This document shows positions 10,001 to 16,993 of a DNA stretch of 43,288 bases, one piece after another (the stretch's first letter is position 1; each line of letters begins with the position of its first letter). The notes below the pieces were generated by a model. The model saw only the letters and a list, made by a program, of their open reading frames with translations. It made no database searches and was not told the origin of the DNA. Both the position numbers and the translations under genes were made by a program. This stretch comes from Verrucomicrobiota bacterium (GTDB lineage: Bacteria > Verrucomicrobiota > Verrucomicrobiia > Opitutales > UBA953): contig JAURFU010000011.1 of NCBI GenBank assembly GCA_030834165.1, positions 1 to 43,288 of the forward strand, in the 5' to 3' direction.

Positions 10001-10388
10001 GGCGGTTGTCGCCGTCGAAGAAGTCCTCGGTGCCCTTGGGGTATCGGTCGAGGAAGTTGGTCAGTTCGGCCTGAGCCCTGGGCCAGTCCTTCATGAAGAA
10101 AAGACAGGCGGCCTTCCGGAAGGATAGCACGGCCTTCATGCGGGCCTCGACGTCGCCGGCCTTTTCCTCCAGTTCGGTGAACAGGGCGAGGGCCTCCTTG
10201 TACTTCTTTTCTTCGAAGGCCTTGTCGGCGGCCTTGTACAGGATGTTCAGGGGGTCCTCCTTCTTTTCCGCGGTGGGCAGGGGCTTTGACTGCGCGCGGA
10301 GGACCCCGGTGACGGGGGTCACGGCGAGGAGGACGACGAGCAGGGCGGCTTTGGCCAGTTGATAGGTGCGGGACTCTTGGATAAGCAT
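7056..10388 (-). CDS. Very large exported TPR-repeat protein heading the ExbB operon
   Basis: 1110 residues. An N-terminal hydrophobic segment (about 12-30, ending LRAQ) looks like a signal peptide without a lipobox. Most of the rest is tandem TPR-like helix pairs, recognisable by repeats such as AFEEKKYKEALALF (about 55-70), AFEAFLKKY, KAEEYFRYILEFS and FGEKKYAEALSLC. A section at about 625-845 is instead a Lys/Glu-rich, probably coiled-coil stretch. The many repeats suggest a long curved scaffold in the periplasm. First gene of the operon, 132 bases from the gene upstream. TPR proteins preceding ExbB/ExbD are known in Planctomycetes and Verrucomicrobia, but their role is not established. 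Function here is not recognised beyond scaffold. Confidence 0.88.
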   Translation of the reverse strand: MLIQESRTYQLAKAALLVVLLAVTPVTGVLRAQSKPLPTAEKKEDPLNILYKAADKAFEEKKYKEALALFTELEEKAGDVEARMKAVLSFRKAACLFFMKDWPRAQAELTNFLDRYPKGTEDFFDGDNRRGTAELILIEAYSKQAKWDQALTRLEKIRTNALARPEERVSAFTLSAQIVVDRAKSSSDDLKKAAYAQAISLLKQATADGINTPERREAAYKLVEMYTKLGLTKEATQLKNEIDARSTGSPVEVVRSNFQRLEIGDARFAAAESAADEAFRGDFYRQALNNYQGTLRRVNLTRSFAKAIEAKNAEVAAMIKAAPKPNPEQADIIRRAQLDLEQFKKIEAEFKANKDYDAFISYRIGLCLLELKRPWEAHVAFLDIFENSPEFSRIAGAYYYHIVALRRIGRNNEAQAKCKEFIQKFPKDEMVSSIALILGDISQEREEFPEAIAHYKWVQANVTNLTPEVAEEIDFRIAACLFSQVDWAPAQKAFEAFLKKYERSSVRQQVLYMNALCSFFQGKYKETKVDFDKYQSEYPKGQFIPDVRYRQAIVKFGVNPPDVAGTIKLCEEWLKDYAKDRTDEVIAQTPEVYTLIGDAHIRLADDLDKKVKAADIDLRVNLKTPDRAKFAAIKEKLEQEKEAVTAKAIDAYEAAAKSARTNPQALEFVLGELRKLLPGRGEHKRMRDLFREIFDWDHNDPKAMTYLYEVIRSTERMGDMPEFAQQAEKVRKEFSAKLADARKAVDQLERKQGVTRPEIDVAKEAVKKLSAQLEAELAKVEVKRQASIAEQKKRALKILSDAVAESINDRKQEGTEKLIVFLAEKLARKVKRVRAGAKPEPGAYTAADAEKELTKLLRLEDNRSSLVAQARGFFALGQLAVFTREPEKTAANFAKIAANFKAEELNPTILALVGESLLAKGDGKKAEEYFRYILEFSRSSEYADYGFAGLAEIRFGEKKYAEALSLCNEAVDNNILMAKELDLRFTRARALAETSKFKEAKEEFEEIAKTKEWRGEKTAASLYWLGLMEERQATDKDGYARAVAFYRRCYMTWKKYEVWAAKSYFAEAKILATKLDQKDGAKRLLQEMLEKERIKDTREATEAKAYLLGL

Positions 10389-10428
10389 CGGGTGAGGGGA
10401 ACTTTTGCTCCGCGTCGGGGTTAGGAAG

Positions 10429-10457
10429 TCTTAGCCCAAGCCGCCAAGGGATGCCAA
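10429..10457 (-). promoter_or_regulatory. Possible sigma70-type promoter for the TPR-ExbB operon
   Basis: TTGGCA (10452-10457) and CTAAGA (10429-10434) spaced by 17 bases, about 40 bases before the start codon of the large TPR gene. The -10 match is weak (three of six), so this is only a candidate. Confidence 0.25.
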
Positions 10458-10520
10458 GCAATAAGCCCCCCCGTTCGACTCAAATATCTGGGCGGGGCGG
10501 GCGGACCCGCTGTGAATAAC

Positions 10521-11459
10521 TCAGCCTCCGGGGCGAAGGCCGGTGGCCAGGATGGTCTCGAAGCCCGGCTCCTTGTTTTCCTTGGCCACGACGCGCACTT
10601 CGGATTGGGCGAAGCCGGCCTCTTCGATCCAGTCATGAAGATCGTTCTCCTTGAAACCCAACCAGCGGTCGGCGTACAGCTCACGGGCTTTTTCGAATCG
10701 ATGTGCGCGCAGGTCGAGGATGATGAGCCGGCCTCCTGGCTTGAGGATGCGGAAGGCTTCGGCGAGTGCCCGTCGGGGGGTCTCGGCGTGGTGCAGGGCT
10801 TGGCTGAGCAGGGCGAGATCGATGCTGCGGTCGGGCAGGGGGACCTTCTCGATGTTACCGAGGACGTAGGTCAGGTTCCGTAACTGCTCTTTTTTGGCCA
10901 AAGCCCGCCCGACCTGGACCATGCGGGGCGAACTATCCACGCAGTGGACGCTTTCGGCCTGACGGGCGAGCAGGCGGGAGAGCGTCCCGTCGCCCGCCCC
11001 GAGGTCGGCGATCCGCACCCGCGGGGTGAGCAACAAGAGCATCTGGCCGATGGCTTCCCATGAGCGGCCAGGGCAGTAGTTTCGCCCCAGCCGGTCGGCC
11101 ACGTGGTTGAAGTGCTGCTCCGCCTTCTGGCGGCGCTTCTCGACGATCCTATGCCAGGCGCGCTGGTCGGCCGCGGCCTTCGGTTCGCGGGCGCTGGCCG
11201 CCAGGGCCGCTTCGACCACGCCGCCGACGCTGGGGGGAAGGTCGCGGGCGACCGCGTAGTAGGATTTCTTGCCGTCGCGACGATCGACGACCAGCCCGGC
11301 CTTCCTCAGCAGCGCGAGGTGGGTGGAGATGCGTGACTGCGGGAGTCCGAGGATCTCCTGGAGTTCGCCTACCGCCAGTTCGCCACGCTGGAGCAGGTGG
11401 AGCATGCGGGAGCGCGTGGGGTCGGCCAGGAGGCGCAGGGATTCCCAAGGGTCGGGCAT
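10521..11459 (-). CDS. ArsR-type regulator fused to a SAM-dependent methyltransferase
   Basis: 312 residues with two domains. Residues 6-75 are an ArsR-like winged helix (LADPTRSRMLHLL; recognition helix near PQSRISTHLALLRKAGLV), with no obvious metal-binding CxC pair. Residues about 110-305 are a class I methyltransferase: SAM motif I is ADLGAGDGT (151-159) and the later motif LLSQALHHAETPRRAL is typical. Such fusions are known in other bacteria, often near methionine-cycle genes, where they are thought to sense or use SAM or its products. Here the neighbours (TPR-ExbB operon, GreA-type gene) give no clue. The DNA target and methyl acceptor are not identifiable. Start is the ATG at 11457-11459, which begins right at the wHTH. 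Confidence 0.88.
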   Translation of the reverse strand: MPDPWESLRLLADPTRSRMLHLLQRGELAVGELQEILGLPQSRISTHLALLRKAGLVVDRRDGKKSYYAVARDLPPSVGGVVEAALAASAREPKAAADQRAWHRIVEKRRQKAEQHFNHVADRLGRNYCPGRSWEAIGQMLLLLTPRVRIADLGAGDGTLSRLLARQAESVHCVDSSPRMVQVGRALAKKEQLRNLTYVLGNIEKVPLPDRSIDLALLSQALHHAETPRRALAEAFRILKPGGRLIILDLRAHRFEKARELYADRWLGFKENDLHDWIEEAGFAQSEVRVVAKENKEPGFETILATGLRPGG

Positions 11460-11492
11460 GACGCGAAGATGGGCGGGGCCGGCGGGCTTGTC

Positions 11493-11522
11493 AAAAGAGG
11501 AAGCCCCGTCGCCGGGGCTTCT
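11493..11522 (-). terminator. Intrinsic terminator after the GreA-type gene
   Basis: Inverted repeat GAAGCCCCG/CGGGGCTTC (11500-11521, four-base loop), followed on the minus strand by CTCTTTT. It lies between the stop of the GreA-type gene (11545) and the start of the ArsR-methyltransferase gene (11459), so the two are probably separate transcripts. Confidence 0.65.
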
Positions 11523-11544
11523 TCAGGAGGGACGGAGGGACCGT

Positions 11545-13476
11545 TCAGCGCTTGTCGACCCAGCGCCCGATCTTCACCACGGTCCAGCTTTCGGCCTTGC
11601 CGTTGATGTTGGTCGTGAACGTCTCGCCGGCCTTGTGGTTGAGGAACTGCTTCGCGAGCGGCGAGATGTAGGAAAGGATGTTGTTCTCCGGCTGGCCGTC
11701 CCAGGCTCCGAGGATGTCGTAAGGCACTTCGGCCTGGTCGGAACCGCGGCGCAGGACGACGCTCGAGCCGACGCTGATGGCGTCGGTCCTGGCCTCCGAG
11801 AAGTCGGTCACGCGGGCCTTCTTGAGCAGGCCGTCGAGTTCGGCGCGGCGGGCGGAAAGGGTGTCGTGGTCCTGGCGGGCCATCTTGTATTCGGAATTCT
11901 CGCGCAAGTCGCCGTGTTCCTTGGCGACCTGGATGGCTTCCTTCACGGCGGGGAGGCGCACCTTCACGATGTCCTCGAGCTCGCGTTCCTTCTCCTCCTT
12001 GGAGGCCTGGGAGACGAGGAGCTCCTTCTCTTCGGCTTCGGAGCCGGCGTGCTTGGACTTGGCGAGGCGCTGGACGTGCGGCTCGATCTTGGCGAGGCGG
12101 GAGAGGAGGGCCTTCTTCGTCATCTCGTCGAAGCCCTGGCTGCTCATCATGGTGCGGGTGAGGTCGAAGATCGTCTCGCTGTCGGCTTTCTTGCCTTCGG
12201 CCGGGGCGAGGATGTCCGCGATCAGTTCCTTGTCCTTGATGAGCTCGTTGGCGAGAGGGATGCGGGCGGTCGAGTTGGACTCGAGCGACTCGGTGTCGAT
12301 CGACGCGAGGATGGCGCCGAGGAGCGAAGGGGTGATGAGGCGTCCGACGATCTCGGCGTACTTCTTGGAGCCGCGGTTCTTGATGATCCAGATGATCACC
12401 GGGGCGCGGAGTTCACGGGTCTCGAGCCACTGCGCGAAGCGCGTGGCGACGGCCTCCGCCAGGTCCTGGTCGCAGAGGTAGGCGATGGATTCCGAGACGA
12501 GCTTGGCGGAGCCGCTTTTGGTGCCTCCGATGTCGCGGTTGCGCAGGAGGTCGAAGGCGCGGTCGGACCAGTTGTCGCCATGGTGGGCGCGCACGAGGTC
12601 CAGCAGGCTGCGGATTTTCTCGGTGGTGTGCGGGATGTTGAGGGCGACGAAGGCGAGGTCGCTCTCGGTGCACAGGGCGATGACCTCGGAAGCGGTCGGG
12701 CTCACGGTCTCGACGTTCTCGACCGCGGGGCGGAAGAATTTGTCGCGGTTCCAGATTCCCCCGAGGATGGCGGGCAGGTTGTCGCGTTTGCGCGCGGTCT
12801 CCAGTTTCCTGATCTCCTTCAGGAGGTCGGCGGAGACTTTGTCGAGGTTGGCGGCGTTCGCGGCGGAGCGGGTCTCGGCGGAGGCCGCGCCGGCGAGTTC
12901 TTCGAGCAGCAGCAGCTTGCGTTCGAAGCTGGGGGCCGTCTCATATTGGGCGAAGAGGTCTTCGCCGAGATCCTTAGGGGCTTCGAGCAAGGCGTAGAGG
13001 CCGCCCTTGCGTTCCGGGACGAGGATGGCGCGGTCCTTGCGGACGGCGGCGCGACCCTTGGTCCACCAGGCCTTGAAGGCGGCGACCCGGTCCTTGCCGG
13101 GGGCGAGGGAGGCGAAATGGACGCGGTCGAGGTTGGCTTCGAGGGCGTAGGAGGTGCATTCTCCCGTAGGGTACTCGGCGAGGAGGGCCTTGACCAGGCC
13201 GGCCGGGTCGTTGGCGACGAGGTTGGCGACCTCGGCCTTCGTGGCCTCGGCGTAGGCCTTGGCGACCACGCCGTTGGGGTTGATGAACTCGATCTTGCCG
13301 AGGAAGAAGGCGGCGTCCATCGCATGGGCCTTCTTGTTCTGTTCGGGAAAGTCGATGATCAGGCGCTTGGTCGCCTCGTCATAGGAACGGATGACTCCGA
13401 TGCCCCAGGCCTGATGGAGGCAGAACGCCGGCTGACCCGTGGCTACCAGGTCGATGGCGGCCTGGAGGGAGTTCAT
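11545..13476 (-). CDS. greA: GreA-type transcription elongation factor with a long N-terminal extension
   Basis: 643 residues from the ATG at 13474-13476, preferred because it follows AAGGTGG four bases upstream; in-frame ATGs at 13512 and 13539 have no such site. The C-terminal part is a full GreA: a coiled coil at about 500-560 with the acidic tip GDLRENSEY (522-530, the Asp and Glu that hold the second catalytic metal in RNA polymerase) and a C-terminal FKBP-like domain. GreA rescues backtracked polymerase by stimulating RNA cleavage. The first ~480 residues have no recognised domain; they look mixed alpha/beta at first (GQPAFCLHQAWGIGVIRSYD), then mostly helical. Ordinary GreA is about 158 residues; chlamydial GreA (about 715) also has a long N-terminal region, so this is likely a PVC-group form. 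Confidence 0.87.
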   Translation of the reverse strand: MNSLQAAIDLVATGQPAFCLHQAWGIGVIRSYDEATKRLIIDFPEQNKKAHAMDAAFFLGKIEFINPNGVVAKAYAEATKAEVANLVANDPAGLVKALLAEYPTGECTSYALEANLDRVHFASLAPGKDRVAAFKAWWTKGRAAVRKDRAILVPERKGGLYALLEAPKDLGEDLFAQYETAPSFERKLLLLEELAGAASAETRSAANAANLDKVSADLLKEIRKLETARKRDNLPAILGGIWNRDKFFRPAVENVETVSPTASEVIALCTESDLAFVALNIPHTTEKIRSLLDLVRAHHGDNWSDRAFDLLRNRDIGGTKSGSAKLVSESIAYLCDQDLAEAVATRFAQWLETRELRAPVIIWIIKNRGSKKYAEIVGRLITPSLLGAILASIDTESLESNSTARIPLANELIKDKELIADILAPAEGKKADSETIFDLTRTMMSSQGFDEMTKKALLSRLAKIEPHVQRLAKSKHAGSEAEEKELLVSQASKEEKERELEDIVKVRLPAVKEAIQVAKEHGDLRENSEYKMARQDHDTLSARRAELDGLLKKARVTDFSEARTDAISVGSSVVLRRGSDQAEVPYDILGAWDGQPENNILSYISPLAKQFLNHKAGETFTTNINGKAESWTVVKIGRWVDKR

Positions 13477-13610
13477 TTTACCACCTTGTGGGGTCTGGGC
13501 CTTGTTGCTCATTGCAAAAGAGGGTTTTGAGGACAACAATTCTCACTTGCAAGCAGGAAGGCGGTCGTTGCGGGCTCTCCGCGTCCGTTCCCGCCGCCGC
13601 TCCCCCTCTC

Positions 13611-14741
13611 ATGGCCTTTAAGCCCGAAAAACCCCCCATCCACGGCGAAACTCCCGAAACCCTCGGCGAACGTCTGGTTGCGGCCGGCCATCCGCGCTAT
13701 CGGGGCGGCCAGATTTTCGAGTGGCTTTACCCCCGTCGGGCCGAGAACCCCGAGGCGATGACCAACCTGCCCGCCGGCCTCCGGGCCTGGCTGGCCGAGC
13801 AGTACGATTTCGAGGCCACGGCCCTAGTCCAACGCAAGGCCTCCTCGGATGTCACCCAGAAGGTCCTCCAGCGCCTCCGCGATGGCTCCCTGATCGAGAC
13901 CGTCATCATCCGGGCCCCGATGGAGGGGGTCGGTCAGGAGAAGTCCCGCCGGACCATCTGTATCTCGACCCAGGTCGGCTGCGCCTATGGCTGCAAATTC
14001 TGCGCCTCGGGCCTGGAGGGCTGGAAGCGCGACCTTTCGGTGGGAGAAATCGTCTCCCAGCTCGTCCAGGTCTGCCGCATCGAGGACAAGGCCGACCCGG
14101 CCCGCGCCGCCGAGGGGCTGGCCTCCTTCGACAACATCGTGGTCATGGGCATGGGCGAGCCGCTCGCCAACTACGACAACCTCCTCGCCGCCCTGCGCAT
14201 CGTCAACGCGCCGTGGGGCTTCGGCTTCGGCGCCCGACGGGTGACGATCTCCACCTCCGGCGTGGTCCCGAAGATCCTCAAGCTGGCCGAGGAGCCGCTC
14301 GGCTTCCGCCTGGCGATCAGCCTCCACGGCGCGACCAACGAGGTCCGCAACCAGATCATGCCGGTGAACAAGAAGTTCCCGCTGGAGGAGCTCATCCCCG
14401 CGGCCAAGGCGTTCGCCCGCCAGCACGGCCGCATGCTCACGCTCGAGTTCATCCTCATCGAGGACATCAACGATTCCCTCGACCAGGCCAGGAAGCTCGC
14501 CGCCATCGCCCGCGAGCTGCATGCGCATGTGAACCTGATCCCGTATAACAAGGTCGAGGGGCTTCCGTGGGTCCGCCCGTCCCTGACGCGCCAGGACCGT
14601 TTCGTGAAGGAGCTGCGCGCCTTGGGCGTCACGGCCACGTTGCGCCGCGAGAAGGGCCACGACATCGACGCCGCCTGCGGCCAGCTGCGCCTGCAGAAGG
14701 AGAAGGAGCTGCGGCTCGACCCGCCGCCCGCCGCCGCTTAG
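13611..14741 (+). CDS. rlmN: Dual-specificity 23S rRNA/tRNA adenine-C2 methyltransferase RlmN
   Basis: Radical-SAM enzyme that methylates C2 of A2503 in 23S rRNA and A37 in some tRNAs. 376 residues from the ATG at 13611. The iron-sulfur cluster motif is CxxxCxxC at Cys124, Cys128 and Cys131 (CAYGCKFC); the second catalytic cysteine is Cys356 in DIDAACGQL, matching the mechanism with a covalent enzyme-RNA intermediate. MGMGEPLANYDN is the family GEP motif. The upstream frame extends to 13488 but overlaps the divergent GreA gene. The stop codon overlaps that of the converging rpe gene by four bases. Confidence 0.96.
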   Translation: MAFKPEKPPIHGETPETLGERLVAAGHPRYRGGQIFEWLYPRRAENPEAMTNLPAGLRAWLAEQYDFEATALVQRKASSDVTQKVLQRLRDGSLIETVIIRAPMEGVGQEKSRRTICISTQVGCAYGCKFCASGLEGWKRDLSVGEIVSQLVQVCRIEDKADPARAAEGLASFDNIVVMGMGEPLANYDNLLAALRIVNAPWGFGFGARRVTISTSGVVPKILKLAEEPLGFRLAISLHGATNEVRNQIMPVNKKFPLEELIPAAKAFARQHGRMLTLEFILIEDINDSLDQARKLAAIARELHAHVNLIPYNKVEGLPWVRPSLTRQDRFVKELRALGVTATLRREKGHDIDAACGQLRLQKEKELRLDPPPAAA

Positions 14742-15388
14742 GCGGTCAGCGCGGCCGCGAAGGCCTTGCGGTCCGCGGCCTTGAAGAAGGCCGTGCCTGC
14801 GACCAGCGTGTCGGCGCCGGCTTCGCGGCAGAGCCGGCCGGTCTCGACGTTGATGCCGCCGTCGACTTCGAGGCGGAAGTTCGCGCCGCGCCTGGCGCGT
14901 TCGGCGGCGACGAAGCGGATGCTCTCGAGCACCGAAGGCATGAAGGCCTGTCCGCCGAAGCCCGGGAAGACGGTCATGCAGAGCACGAGGTCGACGTCGC
15001 CGAGGAACGGCAGCAAGCGACGCGGATCGGCGTCCGGGTTCATCGCGATGCCGGCGGAGAGCCCGGCGGCCTTGATGGCGGCGAGGGTCTTCGCGACGTC
15101 ATGGTCGGCCTCGACGTGGACGGTGAGCCGTTCGGCGCCGGCCTTGGCGAACGCGGCGACGTAACGGTCCGGATGGCTGAGCATCAGGTGCACGTCGAAG
15201 TGCAGCTTCGTCAGCGGACGGAGGTCGGCGACGACCTGCGGACCGAAGCTGATGTTGGGCACGAAGTGCCCGTCCATGATGTCGATGTGCAGCCAGCCCA
15301 GACCGGCGGCTTCGACCGCGAGGACGCCTTGCGCGAAGGCGCCGTGATCGGCGGCGAGGAGGGACGGTGCGACGACGGCCGGGTTCAT
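14738..15388 (-). CDS. rpe: Ribulose-phosphate 3-epimerase
   Basis: Interconverts ribulose 5-phosphate and xylulose 5-phosphate in the pentose phosphate pathway. 216 residues, a TIM barrel. Key motifs are APSLLAAD near the N-terminus, HIDIMDGHFVPN at 34-45 (metal-binding His and Asp), HFDVHLM, and EVDGGIN with the second catalytic Asp. The ATG at 15386-15388 is used; the open frame reaches 15541 but would run into lptE. Last gene of the rpmF-plsX-fabH-TPR-lptE-rpe operon: only one base separates it from the lptE stop. Its stop overlaps the rlmN stop on the other strand. Confidence 0.95.
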   Translation of the reverse strand: MNPAVVAPSLLAADHGAFAQGVLAVEAAGLGWLHIDIMDGHFVPNISFGPQVVADLRPLTKLHFDVHLMLSHPDRYVAAFAKAGAERLTVHVEADHDVAKTLAAIKAAGLSAGIAMNPDADPRRLLPFLGDVDLVLCMTVFPGFGGQAFMPSVLESIRFVAAERARRGANFRLEVDGGINVETGRLCREAGADTLVAGTAFFKAADRKAFAAALTA

Positions 15389-15389
15389 G

Positions 15390-15875
15390 TCACCAGGCCG
15401 TGGTGGCCGCCTGCCGGATCTGCGAGGCGATGTCGGCGAAGAGGGTCGGGGCGACGCTGAGCTCCTCCGCCACGGGGTCGCCGGCGTTCTGCAGCGTCGC
15501 CGTGGCGCGGAAGACCCGATCCTTGAAGAGGGTGCGCGCACCTCCTTGGGTCGTCAGCGTGGCGCTGACTTCGAAGGTCACGCGGAAGCTGCTGAAGGCG
15601 AAGGCGTCGCCGGGCTTGGTCGTGAAGCCGTCGCGGCGGTATCCGGTGACTTCGGTCGCGAGCACGGCGTCTCCCGAGCCCAGGCGCACGCGCGGCTCGC
15701 CCGCGAAGGCGTCGGCGAGCTTGGCGTGCAGGACGGCGTGCGTGCCGGTGCGCGAGGTGGAGTTGCGGACCGGGGCGATCTCGAGGTTGCGGAACGCGGG
15801 CTTGGGGCCGCCGGCCTGGTAGGCGGAGCAACCGCCGAACAGCAGGGCCGCACCGAGGAGAAGCCAGGTCCTCAT
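15390..15875 (-). CDS. lptE: LPS-assembly lipoprotein LptE-like
   Basis: 161 residues with a lipoprotein signal ending LLFGGC (Cys16). The mature part (RNLEIAPVRNSTSRTG, then LADAFAGEPRVRLGSGDAVLATEVTGYRRD) has the layout of the LptE/RlpB family: an outer-membrane lipoprotein that plugs the LptD barrel and guides LPS to the cell surface. Sequence conservation in this family is low, so the call rests on the lipobox, the size and the fold-like pattern. It overlaps the upstream TPR gene by four bases (ATGA) and lies one base before rpe. Confidence 0.8.
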   Translation of the reverse strand: MRTWLLLGAALLFGGCSAYQAGGPKPAFRNLEIAPVRNSTSRTGTHAVLHAKLADAFAGEPRVRLGSGDAVLATEVTGYRRDGFTTKPGDAFAFSSFRVTFEVSATLTTQGGARTLFKDRVFRATATLQNAGDPVAEELSVAPTLFADIASQIRQAATTAW

Positions 15876-16993
15876 CGTTCGTTCGGGCCGACGCCGGCCT
15901 TCGCAGCTTCCTTCTTGAAGCCGAGCGTGTCGAGGTCTTCGCCCACGACCTGCGGCTTGGCTTCGGTCGGGGCGCGCGGACGCGGCACGACGCCGAGCAG
16001 GCGGTCGGCGAGGGTCTTCGGCGGGTTCGGATCCTTGAGCATCGCGGCGAGCAGCGCTTCCGCTTCCTTAGCGGCAGCGGATTCGGGCGCGATGTTCCGG
16101 CAGGCGTTGGCCATCAGCTTGGCCGCCTCCGGGTTGTTGCGGTTGAAGAAGTAGAAGCGGGCGAGGCTCAGGCGGGCGCGGGCGGCGCGGTCTCGCAGGA
16201 GGGCGATCTGCTCGACGGCGACCTTGGCGCGCGGGTCGTTCGGATACTGGTCGGCCAGCGTCCGCCAGTGGTCCGCGGCCTCGAGCGTCGTGGCCTGATC
16301 CCAGGCGGGTCCGAGGGACTCCTTCGCGCGCATCGTCGCGAGCATCTCGAGGGCTTCGGGGACGTGTTTCGAAGCGGGGTAGTCGCTGACCAGGCGCTCG
16401 AGCGCGTCGTTGGTCTTCTCCGTCAGGTCCTCCTCCTGTCCGAGGCGGGCCATGCGGATCAGGCATTCGTCGGCCAAGGGTCCGTTCGGGGCGAGGCGGA
16501 TGGTCTTCTCCCAGATCGCCAAGGCCCCTTGGCGGTCGCTGAACCACGGGAACCAGCCGCCGAGGCGGCGGCGCTCTCCCGCGGCCAGCCGGTTCGCGAT
16601 CTCGAACTGCAGCTCGACGGCGCCGGTGAAACCGGGGAAGCCGGAGTGGCGTGCGAAGATGTCGTCGATGAAGCCCGTCGCCTTCTCGAATTCGCCGCGG
16701 CCTGCATGCAGGCGGGCGCGCGTGAGCAGCGAGATGGCCTCGGCCTCGGCGCCGACGTTGGCTTCGCCGACGATCTCCCATTCCTTGATGGCTCCGCCGA
16801 CGTCGCCGCGATCGGCCAGCCCGGATGCGTGGTCCATGGCGAGCAGCAGGACGGGCAACCGCTCGGGCGGGCTCACGTCGGCGACGGTGCCGGGCCGGAC
16901 CTGCCAGTAACCGTCCTGTCGGACGAAATCCGCGCGGACGTGGACGCCGGACAGGAGCACGGCGGCGAGGAGGATTTTAGCGGGTAGGTTCAT
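15872..16993 (-). CDS. Exported TPR protein, BamD-like in layout
   Basis: 373 residues. A signal peptide spans 1-21 (ending VRADF) but there is no lipobox Cys, unlike true BamD. The mature protein is a series of helix pairs with TPR features, for example GAIKEWEIVGEANV, YPASKHVPEALEML and ADQYPNDPRAKVAVEQI; the last two look like the spacing of the outer-membrane assembly lipoprotein BamD. The C-terminal 60 residues are Pro/Lys-rich and probably disordered. It overlaps fabH by 17 bases and lptE by four, so it is made together with them, which fits a role in outer-membrane assembly. That role is inference; a generic TPR scaffold is the alternative. Confidence 0.75.
   Translation of the reverse strand: MNLPAKILLAAVLLSGVHVRADFVRQDGYWQVRPGTVADVSPPERLPVLLLAMDHASGLADRGDVGGAIKEWEIVGEANVGAEAEAISLLTRARLHAGRGEFEKATGFIDDIFARHSGFPGFTGAVELQFEIANRLAAGERRRLGGWFPWFSDRQGALAIWEKTIRLAPNGPLADECLIRMARLGQEEDLTEKTNDALERLVSDYPASKHVPEALEMLATMRAKESLGPAWDQATTLEAADHWRTLADQYPNDPRAKVAVEQIALLRDRAARARLSLARFYFFNRNNPEAAKLMANACRNIAPESAAAKEAEALLAAMLKDPNPPKTLADRLLGVVPRPRAPTEAKPQVVGEDLDTLGFKKEAAKAGVGPNER

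Noticed and set aside
6996-10127. 1043-codon plus-strand open frame opposite the large TPR gene
   Set aside because: Low-complexity Leu/Gly/Glu/Val composition with no domain; it is the antisense shadow of a TPR gene in high-G+C codons, where the complementary frame rarely has stops.
11269-13530. 753-codon plus-strand open frame opposite the GreA-type gene
   Set aside because: Shadow frame: the minus strand has a convincing GreA domain and normal composition.
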